In this document: positions 8,160-16,399 of the stretch, piece after piece | How the letters are laid out: each line of letters starts with the position of its first letter | How positions within the stretch are numbered: the first letter of the stretch is position 1 | IMG/VR virus record: IMGVR_UViG_3300028895_001002 | Coordinates: 1 to 29,031 of that record | Reading direction: 5' to 3' (one strand) | Length of the DNA stretch: 29,031 nucleotides | Source: a virus | Made by a program: the position numbers and the translations under genes | Notes under the pieces: model-generated | The model's input: the letters and a program-made list of their open reading frames with translations, nothing else | Told to the model about the DNA's origin: nothing | The model's database searches: none

Positions 8160-8789
8160 CTATACTTTTACTTTAGTATTTCCTATTGTATGTTGTGCGC
8201 CTGAATAAATACAATTAGGCAAATTATTTACTAATTGTTTTGCTATGTTCTCTCCAAATTCTATACTTTCGTTATTAGGAGTATCTATAACAATCTTTCC
8301 TGTTTGAAAATCTATTTCTAATCTACGATACGTCGATCCATCTTTTTTCCCTATTTCAACCTTACCATCTTTCTTCAATAATACTCTTGTTCCAGAAAAA
8401 TGGAATAATGCAATGTCTTCAAGATCTTCTAAAATTTCATTATATTTATAATCGTCCTTCTCTTCAACTTCCCATGAAGGATGTGGCAATGGAAAACATC
8501 CTACGGGATTTTCAGAATTCCCTCTTAGAAATAAAATTCCTATCAATTGATTTTCCCTAGGAGGTATAAATAATCCATGAGGATATTCAGTTTCTAAGTC
8601 TATTCCGCCTCCATAATAAGGTACATTGTTTAGATACCCTCCAACTCCAAGTTCTATATCAACCACAAGTCTTTTTTTATCAGTATCTTCTCCTATTTGC
8701 TGTTTGCTTCTCACAACTCTACCTAAAAATAACTCATAAGCTTCTTTATCTGGAAATTCATTATCTATTTCTATAAAATCATTTGGCAT
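8160..8789 (-). CDS. Baseplate spike protein (gpV/gp5-like OB fold)
   Basis: 209-aa tip protein. The N-terminal part has an OB-fold pattern: FLGRVVRSKQQIGEDTDKKR, VDIELGV, then GLFIPPRENQLIGILFLRG and GCFPLPHP. The C-terminal part holds short beta-helix-like repeats (GTRVLLKKDGKVEIGKKDGS, DFQTGKIVIDTPNN), the usual central spike shaft. The last residues include HTIGNTKVKV. It is directly coupled to the hub gene (TAATG) and lacks a lysozyme domain, so wall cutting must come from another protein. The segment ENPVGCFPLPHPSWE suits the hub-binding face. Similar to P2 gpV in length and layout. Confidence 0.78.
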   Translation of the reverse strand: MPNDFIEIDNEFPDKEAYELFLGRVVRSKQQIGEDTDKKRLVVDIELGVGGYLNNVPYYGGGIDLETEYPHGLFIPPRENQLIGILFLRGNSENPVGCFPLPHPSWEVEEKDDYKYNEILEDLEDIALFHFSGTRVLLKKDGKVEIGKKDGSTYRRLEIDFQTGKIVIDTPNNESIEFGENIAKQLVNNLPNCIYSGAQHTIGNTKVKV

Positions 8790-10447
8790 TAATTCTCACC
8801 CTTCTTTAAAATTTTACTTGAGACTCCTCTCTCTAAAGTTAATGTTGACTCAAATATTCCGCCATAAACATAATTTTGTATGATCCCAGTTATATAATAT
8901 TTTCCTTCTTCATAATCATCATCAATCTGCCCAGATTCTCTTTCATAAGATAATACATTCCCAACTCTTATTTTTTCATTCCCTTGAATCGTCATTGTTC
9001 CAGAAAGATATCTATCTGAATTTTGATACCAGCTTCTTAATTTCTTTTGAAAAACATTACAAGTGCTGATAATTCCTCCGTGTTTATAACTTTTACTGCC
9101 AATATCCATTGCATCTAATTTAGCCTCTAATGAGTTATAGCCATATCTTCTTAAAGCATTTTCATCATATTCTGCATTCGCAACTATTTTTGCACAATCT
9201 CCAGTTATTAATCCATTGCTAGGAGTAACTGAATAAAATGTAGGCTTGTTATTCCGTCCAATCATTAAGTTCTTTTCAACAATTAAAGAATCATAAACTA
9301 CATATTTATTAAGATCTTTCATCATCAATAAACTTTCCATTCCTGTAAATATATTACTTTCAACAGAATCATCATCATAAGGAGTAGGCCTTAAAACAAT
9401 ATAAGCTTTTCCTTTTAAAAGCTTTTTTGTTCTCTTTCCTTTTTTTAAAGTAGATGTACTTGAAAGTTGTATATTCTCTCCTTTTCCATCATTTGCATTC
9501 GCATCATAAAAGCTATTAGCCTCTGTCCATATTGTTCCAGAGAATTCTCTTAAATTTCCTATTACAACTTCTGTATCTCCTGTTTCTACATATAATTCAT
9601 TAAAAGGATACGAAGCGAATTGCTTAATGAAATTCATTAGATCACCTTGATAATTCCATACAGAAAATTGCATAGGATAATAGTTTCCATAAGTTATTTC
9701 AGAAAGAGCTCCAGATCCTTTTACAGTGCTTAATATATCTCCTTTTTTTACTATCTGCCTCTTTCCTTTTTCATTATAATACATAACATCTGAATCTGCT
9801 AATACATTAAAAAATCCATCACTTTCTGTTATTCCAATCAATTTATCCTGAATCTCATCTCCGTCTACAAATCCAAACTTACTATTTACAACATCAGGTT
9901 GGATTTGATTCATTACTTTAACCATCCAAGTATTATATATTTGCATTATTAATCTTGCTGGACTTTCACCTCCAATCAAACCGAATGCAAGAGCTCCACC
10001 CATCATAGCATAATTATATAATCTTCCTTTAGACAATTTATTATCGTACCATACTTTATGTTCTAATAATAATGCTGTCATATCTCTTCCCATTATAGTA
10101 ACGATTCTTGAAGGCTTATCTCCTCTAAAAGATTCTGATTTTGAAACACTATCAATTATTCCAAGCATTTGTTCTTTACCATTTATATAAATATCTACTA
10201 ATCCCATAGGCCTAAATATATCGAAAGCATGAACATCTTCTTTAACATTTAGTTTAAAAAAATCTTTATATCTTTGCCTTCCAACTAATTGTATTGAAAA
10301 TCCTCCAGCTGAAACTCCTAAATTTTTTTGAGTTCTTAATGAGATTATATCTCCTCCAAATTCTCCGCTATTAACAGAAAACTTATCTCCTTTGACTGAC
10401 GTAAAAGTTACTTCAATATATGGTGCTGAATAATTTGCTTTTGTCAT
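8789..10447 (-). CDS. Baseplate hub protein (gpD/gp27-like)
   Basis: 552-aa protein likely forming the trimeric hub that connects tube and spike. The N-terminal section alternates beta strands (PYIEVTFTSV, DIISLRTQKNLGVSAGGFSI), followed by VDIYINGKEQMLGIIDSVS, a pattern I associate with hub and late-control D proteins, in which an N-terminal barrel fits the tube symmetry. The middle is helical (LYNYAMMGGALAFGLIGG) and the C-terminal portion returns to barrel-like strands (IRVGNVLSYERESGQIDDDY, KYYITGIIQNYVY). It starts with ATGA overlap with the tape measure and its stop overlaps the spike start by one nt (TAATG), which matches hub-spike order. Confidence 0.75.
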   Translation of the reverse strand: MTKANYSAPYIEVTFTSVKGDKFSVNSGEFGGDIISLRTQKNLGVSAGGFSIQLVGRQRYKDFFKLNVKEDVHAFDIFRPMGLVDIYINGKEQMLGIIDSVSKSESFRGDKPSRIVTIMGRDMTALLLEHKVWYDNKLSKGRLYNYAMMGGALAFGLIGGESPARLIMQIYNTWMVKVMNQIQPDVVNSKFGFVDGDEIQDKLIGITESDGFFNVLADSDVMYYNEKGKRQIVKKGDILSTVKGSGALSEITYGNYYPMQFSVWNYQGDLMNFIKQFASYPFNELYVETGDTEVVIGNLREFSGTIWTEANSFYDANANDGKGENIQLSSTSTLKKGKRTKKLLKGKAYIVLRPTPYDDDSVESNIFTGMESLLMMKDLNKYVVYDSLIVEKNLMIGRNNKPTFYSVTPSNGLITGDCAKIVANAEYDENALRRYGYNSLEAKLDAMDIGSKSYKHGGIISTCNVFQKKLRSWYQNSDRYLSGTMTIQGNEKIRVGNVLSYERESGQIDDDYEEGKYYITGIIQNYVYGGIFESTLTLERGVSSKILKKGEN

Positions 10448-12246
10448 TGTGCTCTATTTCCCGTCAATTTCTTTTTTAAACTACTCCTATAAGTAGGGCT
10501 GAAAATCATTCTCCATTGATTAATTGGGTTTGTTAAATCTGCTTGAACTTGTTGCTTTGGTGTCATTTCTCTATATCTATCAAGACTTTTAATTAAATTT
10601 TGTATAGAAGTCTTTAATTCTTGAGTTGTTTTTACCATAGTTTCATTAACGCCAATCAATGCGATATTTGAATCTCTTACATCTTGTGCTTTTGTAAGTT
10701 CTATTGCTCCAGTAAGTTTTTCAAGACGAGATTCTACAACACCTTCTCCTTTAGCTGCTAAAGCTTCTGGCGTCATTTTACCACTTTTTGAAGCATCGAA
10801 TGTCTTAACAGATTCCATTATACTTTTCATGACGTCTACATCTTGAACTCTACCAAATGCTCCTGATTTCTGCAACCAAAGAGCAGCAAGATCTTTATTT
10901 CCTGGAAAAAGTTTTTCAGCTTCTTCAACCATTGATTTTGTACCATATAATGGATTTCTTACCATTTGTTTCTGTACATCAAAAAATGAAACTGGGCCTT
11001 GTTTTTCTCTTTTCATTTTATTCCATACAGATTGCATTGCAAAAGATTCTGCCGCTCCTCCTTCCATCATTGCCGCTCTACCAAAAAGAGTTGTAGATGC
11101 ACTCATTATTTGAGGAGCTAAAGCTTTTATTCTTTCATCTGAATTACTTGAAAAAGCCATCAATGAAGTTATAATATCTTTATTTGATCTTTTAGTTCCC
11201 GAATATACTGCATCACTTAATGCACTTTTCACATTATCTAAAAACTCTACAGTTCTTGCTCCTCCCATTCCTACTTCTTCAGCAGCTCCTAATGACATCA
11301 TCATTGTGTTATTTTTTATTTCTTCTTGTTTTCTAAATCTGTCAAAAGTTCCTGCATACCCTCCAACTTGACCTGCAGACAATCCATAAGTCGCCATTGC
11401 TCTCATCATTTTATCAACTCTAGAACCTGCAGGGCCAAATTGTTCTCCAGTTCTTCCCATTGTTTGTCTTGCATACGCAGCCATTAAATTAACTTTTTCT
11501 GCGCCCTGAATTCCCAATAATGGATCACCTTCGTAGAATCCGCCTTTTCCCCCACCTGCATATCCTAAAGTTTGAATACCTGTCATTTGAGCTCCAGCTC
11601 TTTGTCTAAATGCATTTGACATTGCTGACATAACTTTATAAAGACCCGCAACAGCTGCTAATGCTATACCCACAGCGGGTAATGTTTTGCCTGCTTCTTG
11701 AAGCGCTGATGCTTGCTCATTAGTTACGTCTATTGGAGTTCTGCCTCCAATCCCTGCTCCAGTTCCCGCTCCACCACCACCTATTCCAATTCTCTTAAAT
11801 ATTCCACCTAAATCTTTAGCTCCAGATTTTATTTTTTCCATTTCTTTAGATGAAGATTGCATATTCTCTTTAAACGTATTAGAACTTGCTTTTAATGCTT
11901 TTCCTAGATCACCTATTTTAGATGCAAGAAATACATCTTCTCTACCAGTCGTTAACGCTTCTGCTCCAGATATTTGTCCTTCTAATCCTGCACCTCTTCC
12001 AGCAGTTCCGGAAGGCCTTCTAAACATTTTTTGAGATTCTTTTCCAGCGTTTTTCATCTGATCAACTATTTTCTTAAATTGATTCTCCATTTTCTTAAGA
12101 GATTTATGTTCACCAGATGGAGTTAATCCAGCTTTAGCTAGATCCTTGTATTTTTCAAGCATTTCCCCTGCTCTCTTTTTAGCAGATTCAAATGCCTTTT
12201 TAGTGTCATCAACGGCTCCAATTTTAAATTTTAGTTCATCAGCCAT
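10444..12246 (-). CDS. Tape measure protein
   Basis: 600-aa protein setting tail length and lying inside the tube. N-terminal 160 residues are Lys/Ala/Glu helical; a glycine-rich stretch (GIGGGGAGTGAGIGG, near 155-170) is followed by a hydrophobic segment (TLPAVGIALAAVAGLYKVM, about 187-206), usual for tape measures that aid membrane penetration. The remainder is helical with many Met and Ala. At about 1.5 Angstrom per residue a 600-residue ruler would give a tail of about 90 nm, short for phages of this gene type. It starts with an 8-nt overlap with the chaperone extension and ends in an ATGA overlap with the hub gene. Confidence 0.8.
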   Translation of the reverse strand: MADELKFKIGAVDDTKKAFESAKKRAGEMLEKYKDLAKAGLTPSGEHKSLKKMENQFKKIVDQMKNAGKESQKMFRRPSGTAGRGAGLEGQISGAEALTTGREDVFLASKIGDLGKALKASSNTFKENMQSSSKEMEKIKSGAKDLGGIFKRIGIGGGGAGTGAGIGGRTPIDVTNEQASALQEAGKTLPAVGIALAAVAGLYKVMSAMSNAFRQRAGAQMTGIQTLGYAGGGKGGFYEGDPLLGIQGAEKVNLMAAYARQTMGRTGEQFGPAGSRVDKMMRAMATYGLSAGQVGGYAGTFDRFRKQEEIKNNTMMMSLGAAEEVGMGGARTVEFLDNVKSALSDAVYSGTKRSNKDIITSLMAFSSNSDERIKALAPQIMSASTTLFGRAAMMEGGAAESFAMQSVWNKMKREKQGPVSFFDVQKQMVRNPLYGTKSMVEEAEKLFPGNKDLAALWLQKSGAFGRVQDVDVMKSIMESVKTFDASKSGKMTPEALAAKGEGVVESRLEKLTGAIELTKAQDVRDSNIALIGVNETMVKTTQELKTSIQNLIKSLDRYREMTPKQQVQADLTNPINQWRMIFSPTYRSSLKKKLTGNRAQ

Positions 12247-12610
12247 TTAACGATTTCTCCAAACTTTTAATTTCAAGCTTTTTCATTCTTTCACAATGCT
12301 CCTTGATTCTTCTTTCGATTTCTTCATCTTGCATTCCTTGTTGTTTGAATGCATTTCTCATATTCTTTATTAAACCTAAAGATACTAATTCATTCGGTTT
12401 CTTTTTCTTTATTCTATCAAGAGCTTTTGTTATTTTAAGGTGCTTAGAGATCTCTTTATGATCTGGTAAATTATTAACACCTTCAAATAACGCAATTTTC
12501 TGCTCTAAATATAAAGATTGAAACTTTATATCAGTAGGCAAAATATTGAACTTACTTAATATCCAAAAATCAATGAACGTTAATGGGTCTTTAAATTCTG
12601 ATATCTCTAT
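12239..12610 (-). CDS. Frameshift extension of the tail assembly chaperone (gpT-like part)
   Basis: Entered from the upstream gene by -1 slip at the A10 run; it adds 123 residues, giving a 239-aa fusion. No ATG start exists: a TTG at 12541 could start 100 aa but has no SD, while in-frame coding sequence continues upstream of it back to the slip site (EISEFKDPLTFIDFWILSKF). The tail part is helical and basic (ALDRIKKKKPNELVSLG; EEIERRIKEHCERMKKL). The stop overlaps the tape-measure start by 8 nt. The gpG-gpGT precedent in lambda, and E/E' in P2, involve the same gene order, supporting the reading. Confidence 0.72.
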   Translation of the reverse strand: MEISEFKDPLTFIDFWILSKFNILPTDIKFQSLYLEQKIALFEGVNNLPDHKEISKHLKITKALDRIKKKKPNELVSLGLIKNMRNAFKQQGMQDEEIERRIKEHCERMKKLEIKSLEKSLNG

Positions 12611-12621
12611 TTTTTTTTTAA
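12607..12621 (-). other. Programmed -1 ribosomal frameshift site
   Basis: The minus strand reads TTA AAA AAA AAA TAG: 10 A at 12619-12610 directly before the zero-frame stop (12609-12607). Slipping back one base gives ATA GAG ATA, the frame of the next ORF. The motif is A-AAA-AAA type, among the best slippery sequences. I found no clear downstream pseudoknot. A polymerase slip on the A tract or a homopolymer sequencing error are other explanations. Confidence 0.75.
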
Positions 12622-12957
12622 TAAATCTTGAAATTTTTTCTCAGAATCTAAAAAGAATTCCCATAATTTAAATAAAAACTCTTCATCAGCACAGTTATCT
12701 GCACCTTTCCACCATTTGGGTGTATCATTTAAAACAAAATTGAGAGTTATTATCATCCTTATATATTCATATTCTTCCGCCTTTATACTATCAAGGCTTG
12801 CTCCACCTAATGCTCTAGATGTTGAAGAAATGATATTAGCCTTTTGATATGGGAGAGGCATCAAAATTGAAAACCTCCCCCTTTTATCAAAATTCTTCGT
12901 GAATGTTCTCTCTTCTTCAGTTACTTCTAAACTTGAATTTTTTTCGTCTTCGTTCAT
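12607..12957 (-). CDS. Tail assembly chaperone, short form (gpG-like)
   Basis: 116-aa protein in the position of gpG, between tail tube and tape measure. Helical and acidic with no enzyme motif. It ends FQDLLKKK followed by TAG, on a 10-A run that allows ribosome slippage into the -1 frame (see the frameshift site). Short form is the major product expected; the longer form arises by slippage. SD AAGGAGG with 6 nt spacing precedes ATG at 12957. Function (binding tape measure and tube during tail assembly) is inferred from the lambda/P2-type systems. Confidence 0.75.
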   Translation of the reverse strand: MNEDEKNSSLEVTEEERTFTKNFDKRGRFSILMPLPYQKANIISSTSRALGGASLDSIKAEEYEYIRMIITLNFVLNDTPKWWKGADNCADEEFLFKLWEFFLDSEKKFQDLLKKK

Positions 12958-12991
12958 AACGTTCCTCCTTCATTTCATTCATACATTCGAA

Positions 12992-13477
12992 TTATGAAAC
13001 ATTTCCTTCTTGTGGCAATACTTCTCTACAACGCCATGTTGTATTCTTCGTTGATAGACTTCCACTATCAAGATTAACTCCAGAAGTAGCACATTTACAT
13101 TGTCTTAATATGTAAAGTGTTCCACCAGTAATTAAATCAATAAGCTCAAAGTCAACTAATCCTGAAGTTAAAATTGTTCTTCTAGTTGGTACTGGAAGAC
13201 TATCAGAAACATCGCCTTGTAAAACGAACGTCCCAACTGTTATTGTACAATTATAACCCTGAGATTTATACCCTCTATCGCCGTGAAATCCTAATGTTCT
13301 TATTCCTTGAAGTTCAAAGTCTTCATCAAATGAAACATTTGTAGCCCATCCAATAACTTTTCCATCAAGTTTTACAATAGCATCCAAACCGGCAACAACA
13401 GGTAAATCTGGGTCTTCTGCTCCTCTTATTTTACTAAATAATAAGAGAAAAAGCAAGGATAATTTTGTCGATTTCAT
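12992..13477 (-). CDS. Tail tube protein with signal-peptide-like N-terminus
   Basis: 161-aa inner tube subunit. The core (LDAIVKLDGKVIGWATNVSF, DFELQGIRTLGFHGDRGY, LPVPTRRTILTSGLVDFEL) shows tail-tube style beta sandwich and the sheath-tube-chaperone order confirms it. Start ATG 13477 has AAGGAGG but with 11 nt spacing. The first 21 residues (MKSTKLSLLFLLLFSKIRGA) look like a secretion signal, which is not expected for a protein that assembles in the cytoplasm; no better in-frame ATG or GTG is seen downstream near the expected domain start (around residue 26). Either the extension is real, or the start is misplaced (for example an unusual start codon). Cysteines in QCKCATSG could bind or bridge. 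Confidence 0.75.
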   Translation of the reverse strand: MKSTKLSLLFLLLFSKIRGAEDPDLPVVAGLDAIVKLDGKVIGWATNVSFDEDFELQGIRTLGFHGDRGYKSQGYNCTITVGTFVLQGDVSDSLPVPTRRTILTSGLVDFELIDLITGGTLYILRQCKCATSGVNLDSGSLSTKNTTWRCREVLPQEGNVS

Positions 13478-13497
13478 ACTGTTTTATACCTCCTTCC

Positions 13498-15276
13498 TTA
13501 TTTTTTAAACCCAACTACAGTAAAATTATGTGTTACAAAGATGAAATTAACTGGTACAACTAATGTACCCTCATAAGTTATCTCAACAGTATCTCCTGTC
13601 ACAGAAAATTTGAAGTTTCTGTATGCATTTCCTAAAGCAGGGTCAACAACTAGCCATCCTTGCTCTACATAAAAATCTAATCTCGTTTTTGCTCTATTCT
13701 TTATACTTTCAAGAATAGTGTTATCTCCCGGCTCACCTACTAAGCTCTCAACAAAAACTCTATGATCTTTAGTGATGTACAGTGCCGTTCTCATTGCACT
13801 CCATTCATTTGCTATCAAGTTCGATGCTTGATAAGTTGTCACTGACCTTATAACTCTTATTCCTCCAAGAGGACTTGGCTGCGATACAATAATTCCAGCT
13901 TTAATGTAATCGTCAATATCAGTAGAAGAAAGAATTGTCTTTATTCCGACTGCATTGATCATTTTATTTGTAGGTGCAAAATTAATTGCATTTCCTGCTG
14001 ACATTCCCATGATCTCACAAGCTCCATAAAAACCCGCCCATGTTTGTAAATCACCATTTTTATCATATCTCTTTATTTCACTTCCATAAAATCCAACTAA
14101 AGAGTTATTTAGTGAAGCTGCTGCTGCTATTTTTACAGATTTTGAATCAGTACTTAATCCTCCAACACAACCTTGCCTTTCATTTCTTCCTACAGAAGAT
14201 GAAAGTTCTGTTAAATGTGTTGAAAGAACTGCATGAATAGCTGCATTTCCTGTCATTACACCAACAAAAGAAGCATCAGTTAAAGCAGCAATTTGGCTAA
14301 GAGAATCTGTATAATCTTGTGTCACAACAGCTGCTCCTTCTGAACCCCCAACAATATATTCATATCCTGTCATGTTTGCGGGTACTCTTCTTTCTGCTGC
14401 TGTTGCTAAATCTGCAATTAAATAAGTAGAACTTCCATTAAACCAATCTTCACATGCTTGAAGAATTGCAGAAATAGTTTTAGCTGTTTTAATATCAATA
14501 GCATCGCCAACTACTATTTTATCAAGTTTTGTAGAATCAAATGTTCCATCTCCCAATAAAGTTGCTGAATATACATTTGTTCCACCTGTATTTTGATATG
14601 CATTAAAATATGCTACAAGTTCTGCTATTGTATCATAAGTTGCTATTGCAATCGAAATATCATCTCCAGATGCTCCACCAACTGTTACAGCATTAAGATT
14701 TCCAGTTGGATCGATCGTTAATACACAAGCACTTCCAGTACCGGTATACTGTACACTAAATAATTCATAAGCAATATCATCTCCTTCAACAGTATTGTTC
14801 TCAAACTTCACTGATATTTTCTTCCCTTTGTTTGTTCCTGCTGAAAGTTTAAATCTTATTTGATTTGTATACAGTCCATAATCTTTACTACTTACATCTA
14901 GCACATCATCAGTATCTACATCTTGAATTGTCAATGTACTTTTTGTAGCTTGATTTACTCTTATAACTCCAACAGAAGGAGCTCCATTAACTCCAGGCTG
15001 GTTGGAAGGTGTAAGTGCAAATAAAGCTCCATAATAAGCAGGGCCATCTCTTAATATTCTATTTAATTCCTCACTATTAGATATCCAATTAATTCTATCT
15101 TCAACATTTGGATATTCTGTACTAGCGTTATAAGGAATTCCTGCCTTACATTCACCAAGAAGTAATAATCTAGATCCTGTTGCTGCACCAACATCTAAGC
15201 CAGATATATTTCTTTTTCCGTAATATCCTGGCCTGTAAAGATCTTTTCCATCAAATCTTTTGGCTTCTACACCCAT
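13498..15276 (-). CDS. Contractile tail sheath protein
   Basis: 592-aa subunit of the contractile outer sheath. Recognition rests on the N-terminal MGVEAKRFDGKDLYRPGYYG part, the middle domain with a variable insertion rich in T/G/A, the sheath-like GGIRVIRSVTTYQ strand (near residues 467-479) and the C-terminal RAKTRLDFYVEQGWLVV ... VEITYEGTLVVPVNFIFV ending, all of which are typical of phage sheath proteins. It is followed directly by the tube gene (20 nt gap), the usual pair. Length is in the ordinary range for myoviruses. SD TAGGAGGTAAATACA precedes ATG. Presence of this gene is the key evidence for a contractile tail. Confidence 0.88.
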   Translation of the reverse strand: MGVEAKRFDGKDLYRPGYYGKRNISGLDVGAATGSRLLLLGECKAGIPYNASTEYPNVEDRINWISNSEELNRILRDGPAYYGALFALTPSNQPGVNGAPSVGVIRVNQATKSTLTIQDVDTDDVLDVSSKDYGLYTNQIRFKLSAGTNKGKKISVKFENNTVEGDDIAYELFSVQYTGTGSACVLTIDPTGNLNAVTVGGASGDDISIAIATYDTIAELVAYFNAYQNTGGTNVYSATLLGDGTFDSTKLDKIVVGDAIDIKTAKTISAILQACEDWFNGSSTYLIADLATAAERRVPANMTGYEYIVGGSEGAAVVTQDYTDSLSQIAALTDASFVGVMTGNAAIHAVLSTHLTELSSSVGRNERQGCVGGLSTDSKSVKIAAAASLNNSLVGFYGSEIKRYDKNGDLQTWAGFYGACEIMGMSAGNAINFAPTNKMINAVGIKTILSSTDIDDYIKAGIIVSQPSPLGGIRVIRSVTTYQASNLIANEWSAMRTALYITKDHRVFVESLVGEPGDNTILESIKNRAKTRLDFYVEQGWLVVDPALGNAYRNFKFSVTGDTVEITYEGTLVVPVNFIFVTHNFTVVGFKK

Positions 15277-15301
15277 TGTATTTACCTCCTATAGTAAATT
15301 T

Positions 15302-15508
15302 TTAAACTTTATGTTTAAGAAAGTTCTTCATTTGTTTTTTCCAATAATCTATCTTAAATCTTTCTAAAGCGCTTTTCTTTTCAATAATAATATACCATAT
15401 TCTAAATCCATTTTTCACTCCATTATCTTCATTATTTGAATCAATAAATGATTCTAAATTTAACTCCTGATCAACTTCTGCAATTTTTTTTGTTTTCTTT
15501 TTCGCCAT
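15302..15508 (-). CDS. 68-aa basic protein of unknown function
   Basis: Starts MAKKKTKKIAEVDQELNLES and has K-rich ends with a hydrophobic middle (FRIWYIIIEKKSALERF). A longer reading frame reaches back to 15547, but AAGGAGAAAATC lies right before ATG at 15508 and overlaps the previous stop (15521-15519), so the shorter start is preferred. Lies between the tail-terminator candidate and sheath. I do not recognise it; the size and charge would suit an assembly factor or small tail component. Confidence 0.55.
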   Translation of the reverse strand: MAKKKTKKIAEVDQELNLESFIDSNNEDNGVKNGFRIWYIIIEKKSALERFKIDYWKKQMKNFLKHKV

Positions 15509-15518
15509 GATTTTCTCC

Positions 15519-16304
15519 TTATGTTTCAGGATACTGCCCTTCTCCACCTATAGAAGTTAATTTTGGCCCACTTTTTTCATTTTCTAAATGATGTTCAATA
15601 ATTTTTAAAGTTTCAAGATCAGTATCTATTTCAACATTTTTATGTAAATTTATAAATGATAAATTAAACTCACTTCCAAATAATGTAGTTCCAAATTCAT
15701 AATTATATAAAGCATTTTGTCCTTTTATCATTAAATTTTTTATACCTTTAGATGATAAATCTCTTTTAGCTCTTTTTAATATACTTCTTAATATCATATA
15801 TAATATTCTAGTTACCTCTATATGTTCACTCCATATAGAAATATTTATTGATATTCTTTCTAAATATCTATCAGACGATGCCCAAAGTTTTTCAGAACCT
15901 TTTGCGGTCTTAGCATCTTGTATATTATTCAAAACTGTGTTACTCATTATCGTACCATTATTAAATCTATCTTTCAATTGAATTGCAGATACTTCATCTA
16001 TAAAATCTTGAGTTACTTCTTCATTCTTATATCCAGCTCCTAATAATTGTCTTTCAAAAAGATCATCATCTAAAAGTTCTACTCCAATTGCAGGAAGTAT
16101 CGATGTATAATTTCCCTCTTCATCTGCTGCTAATGCATTTCCATATTCTATAGCTAATGGATGTGCTCCTTGAATAGACGGAATATCACCCGCGTTGCCG
16201 TTTGTAAGCTCACTTAATTTATATTCTGCGATATTTGCAGTTATAAAGTCAATAAAATATTTTACTTCGTCAATAATAAATTGTGTAAAATGTATTTTAC
16301 TCAT
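15519..16304 (-). CDS. Tail terminator / tail-completion protein (candidate)
   Basis: 261-aa protein just before the sheath gene, the usual position of a tail terminator or tail-completion protein that caps the tail tube and joins it to the neck. The N-terminus is helical (DEVKYFIDFITANIAEYKL). The middle has a helix-rich ISINISIWSEHIEVTRILYMILRS segment, where beta-alpha alternation resembles the terminator fold (a beta sheet with helix following, conserved I..W...). The C-terminus is hydrophilic and ends SIGGEGQYPET. SD is weak (AAAAGG, about 12 nt before ATG). The assignment is based on order and fold-like pattern, not on a signature motif. Confidence 0.5.
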   Translation of the reverse strand: MSKIHFTQFIIDEVKYFIDFITANIAEYKLSELTNGNAGDIPSIQGAHPLAIEYGNALAADEEGNYTSILPAIGVELLDDDLFERQLLGAGYKNEEVTQDFIDEVSAIQLKDRFNNGTIMSNTVLNNIQDAKTAKGSEKLWASSDRYLERISINISIWSEHIEVTRILYMILRSILKRAKRDLSSKGIKNLMIKGQNALYNYEFGTTLFGSEFNLSFINLHKNVEIDTDLETLKIIEHHLENEKSGPKLTSIGGEGQYPET

Positions 16305-16306
16305 AA

Positions 16307-16399
16307 TTAAAATTTAAACCTTTTAAAAATAAATTCTATAATTTCTTTTCCAAAAATCAGTAATATAATAAGAAAAATTAACATTATTAATTCCATCAT
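16307..16399 (-). CDS. 30-aa single-span membrane microprotein
   Basis: Short ORF starting MMELIMLIFLIILLIFGKEI with one membrane segment of about 16 residues and a basic tail (FKRFKF). Translational coupling is likely: ATGA at 16399-16396 overlaps the stop of the preceding neck gene. SD is weak (AAAGGA). Nothing else is coded in this 90-bp gap and the neighbours are packed without spacing, which supports it. A membrane peptide within a neck gene cluster is unexpected. Function unknown. Confidence 0.45.
   Translation of the reverse strand: MMELIMLIFLIILLIFGKEIIEFIFKRFKF

Noticed and set aside
12239-12541. Separate gene starting at TTG 12541
   Set aside because: No SD; coding-like sequence continues upstream to the A10 slip site; frameshift reading explains it better.
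15509-15547. Longer start (81 aa) for the 68-aa gene
   Set aside because: It overlaps the previous gene, and a strong SD directly precedes ATG at 15508.
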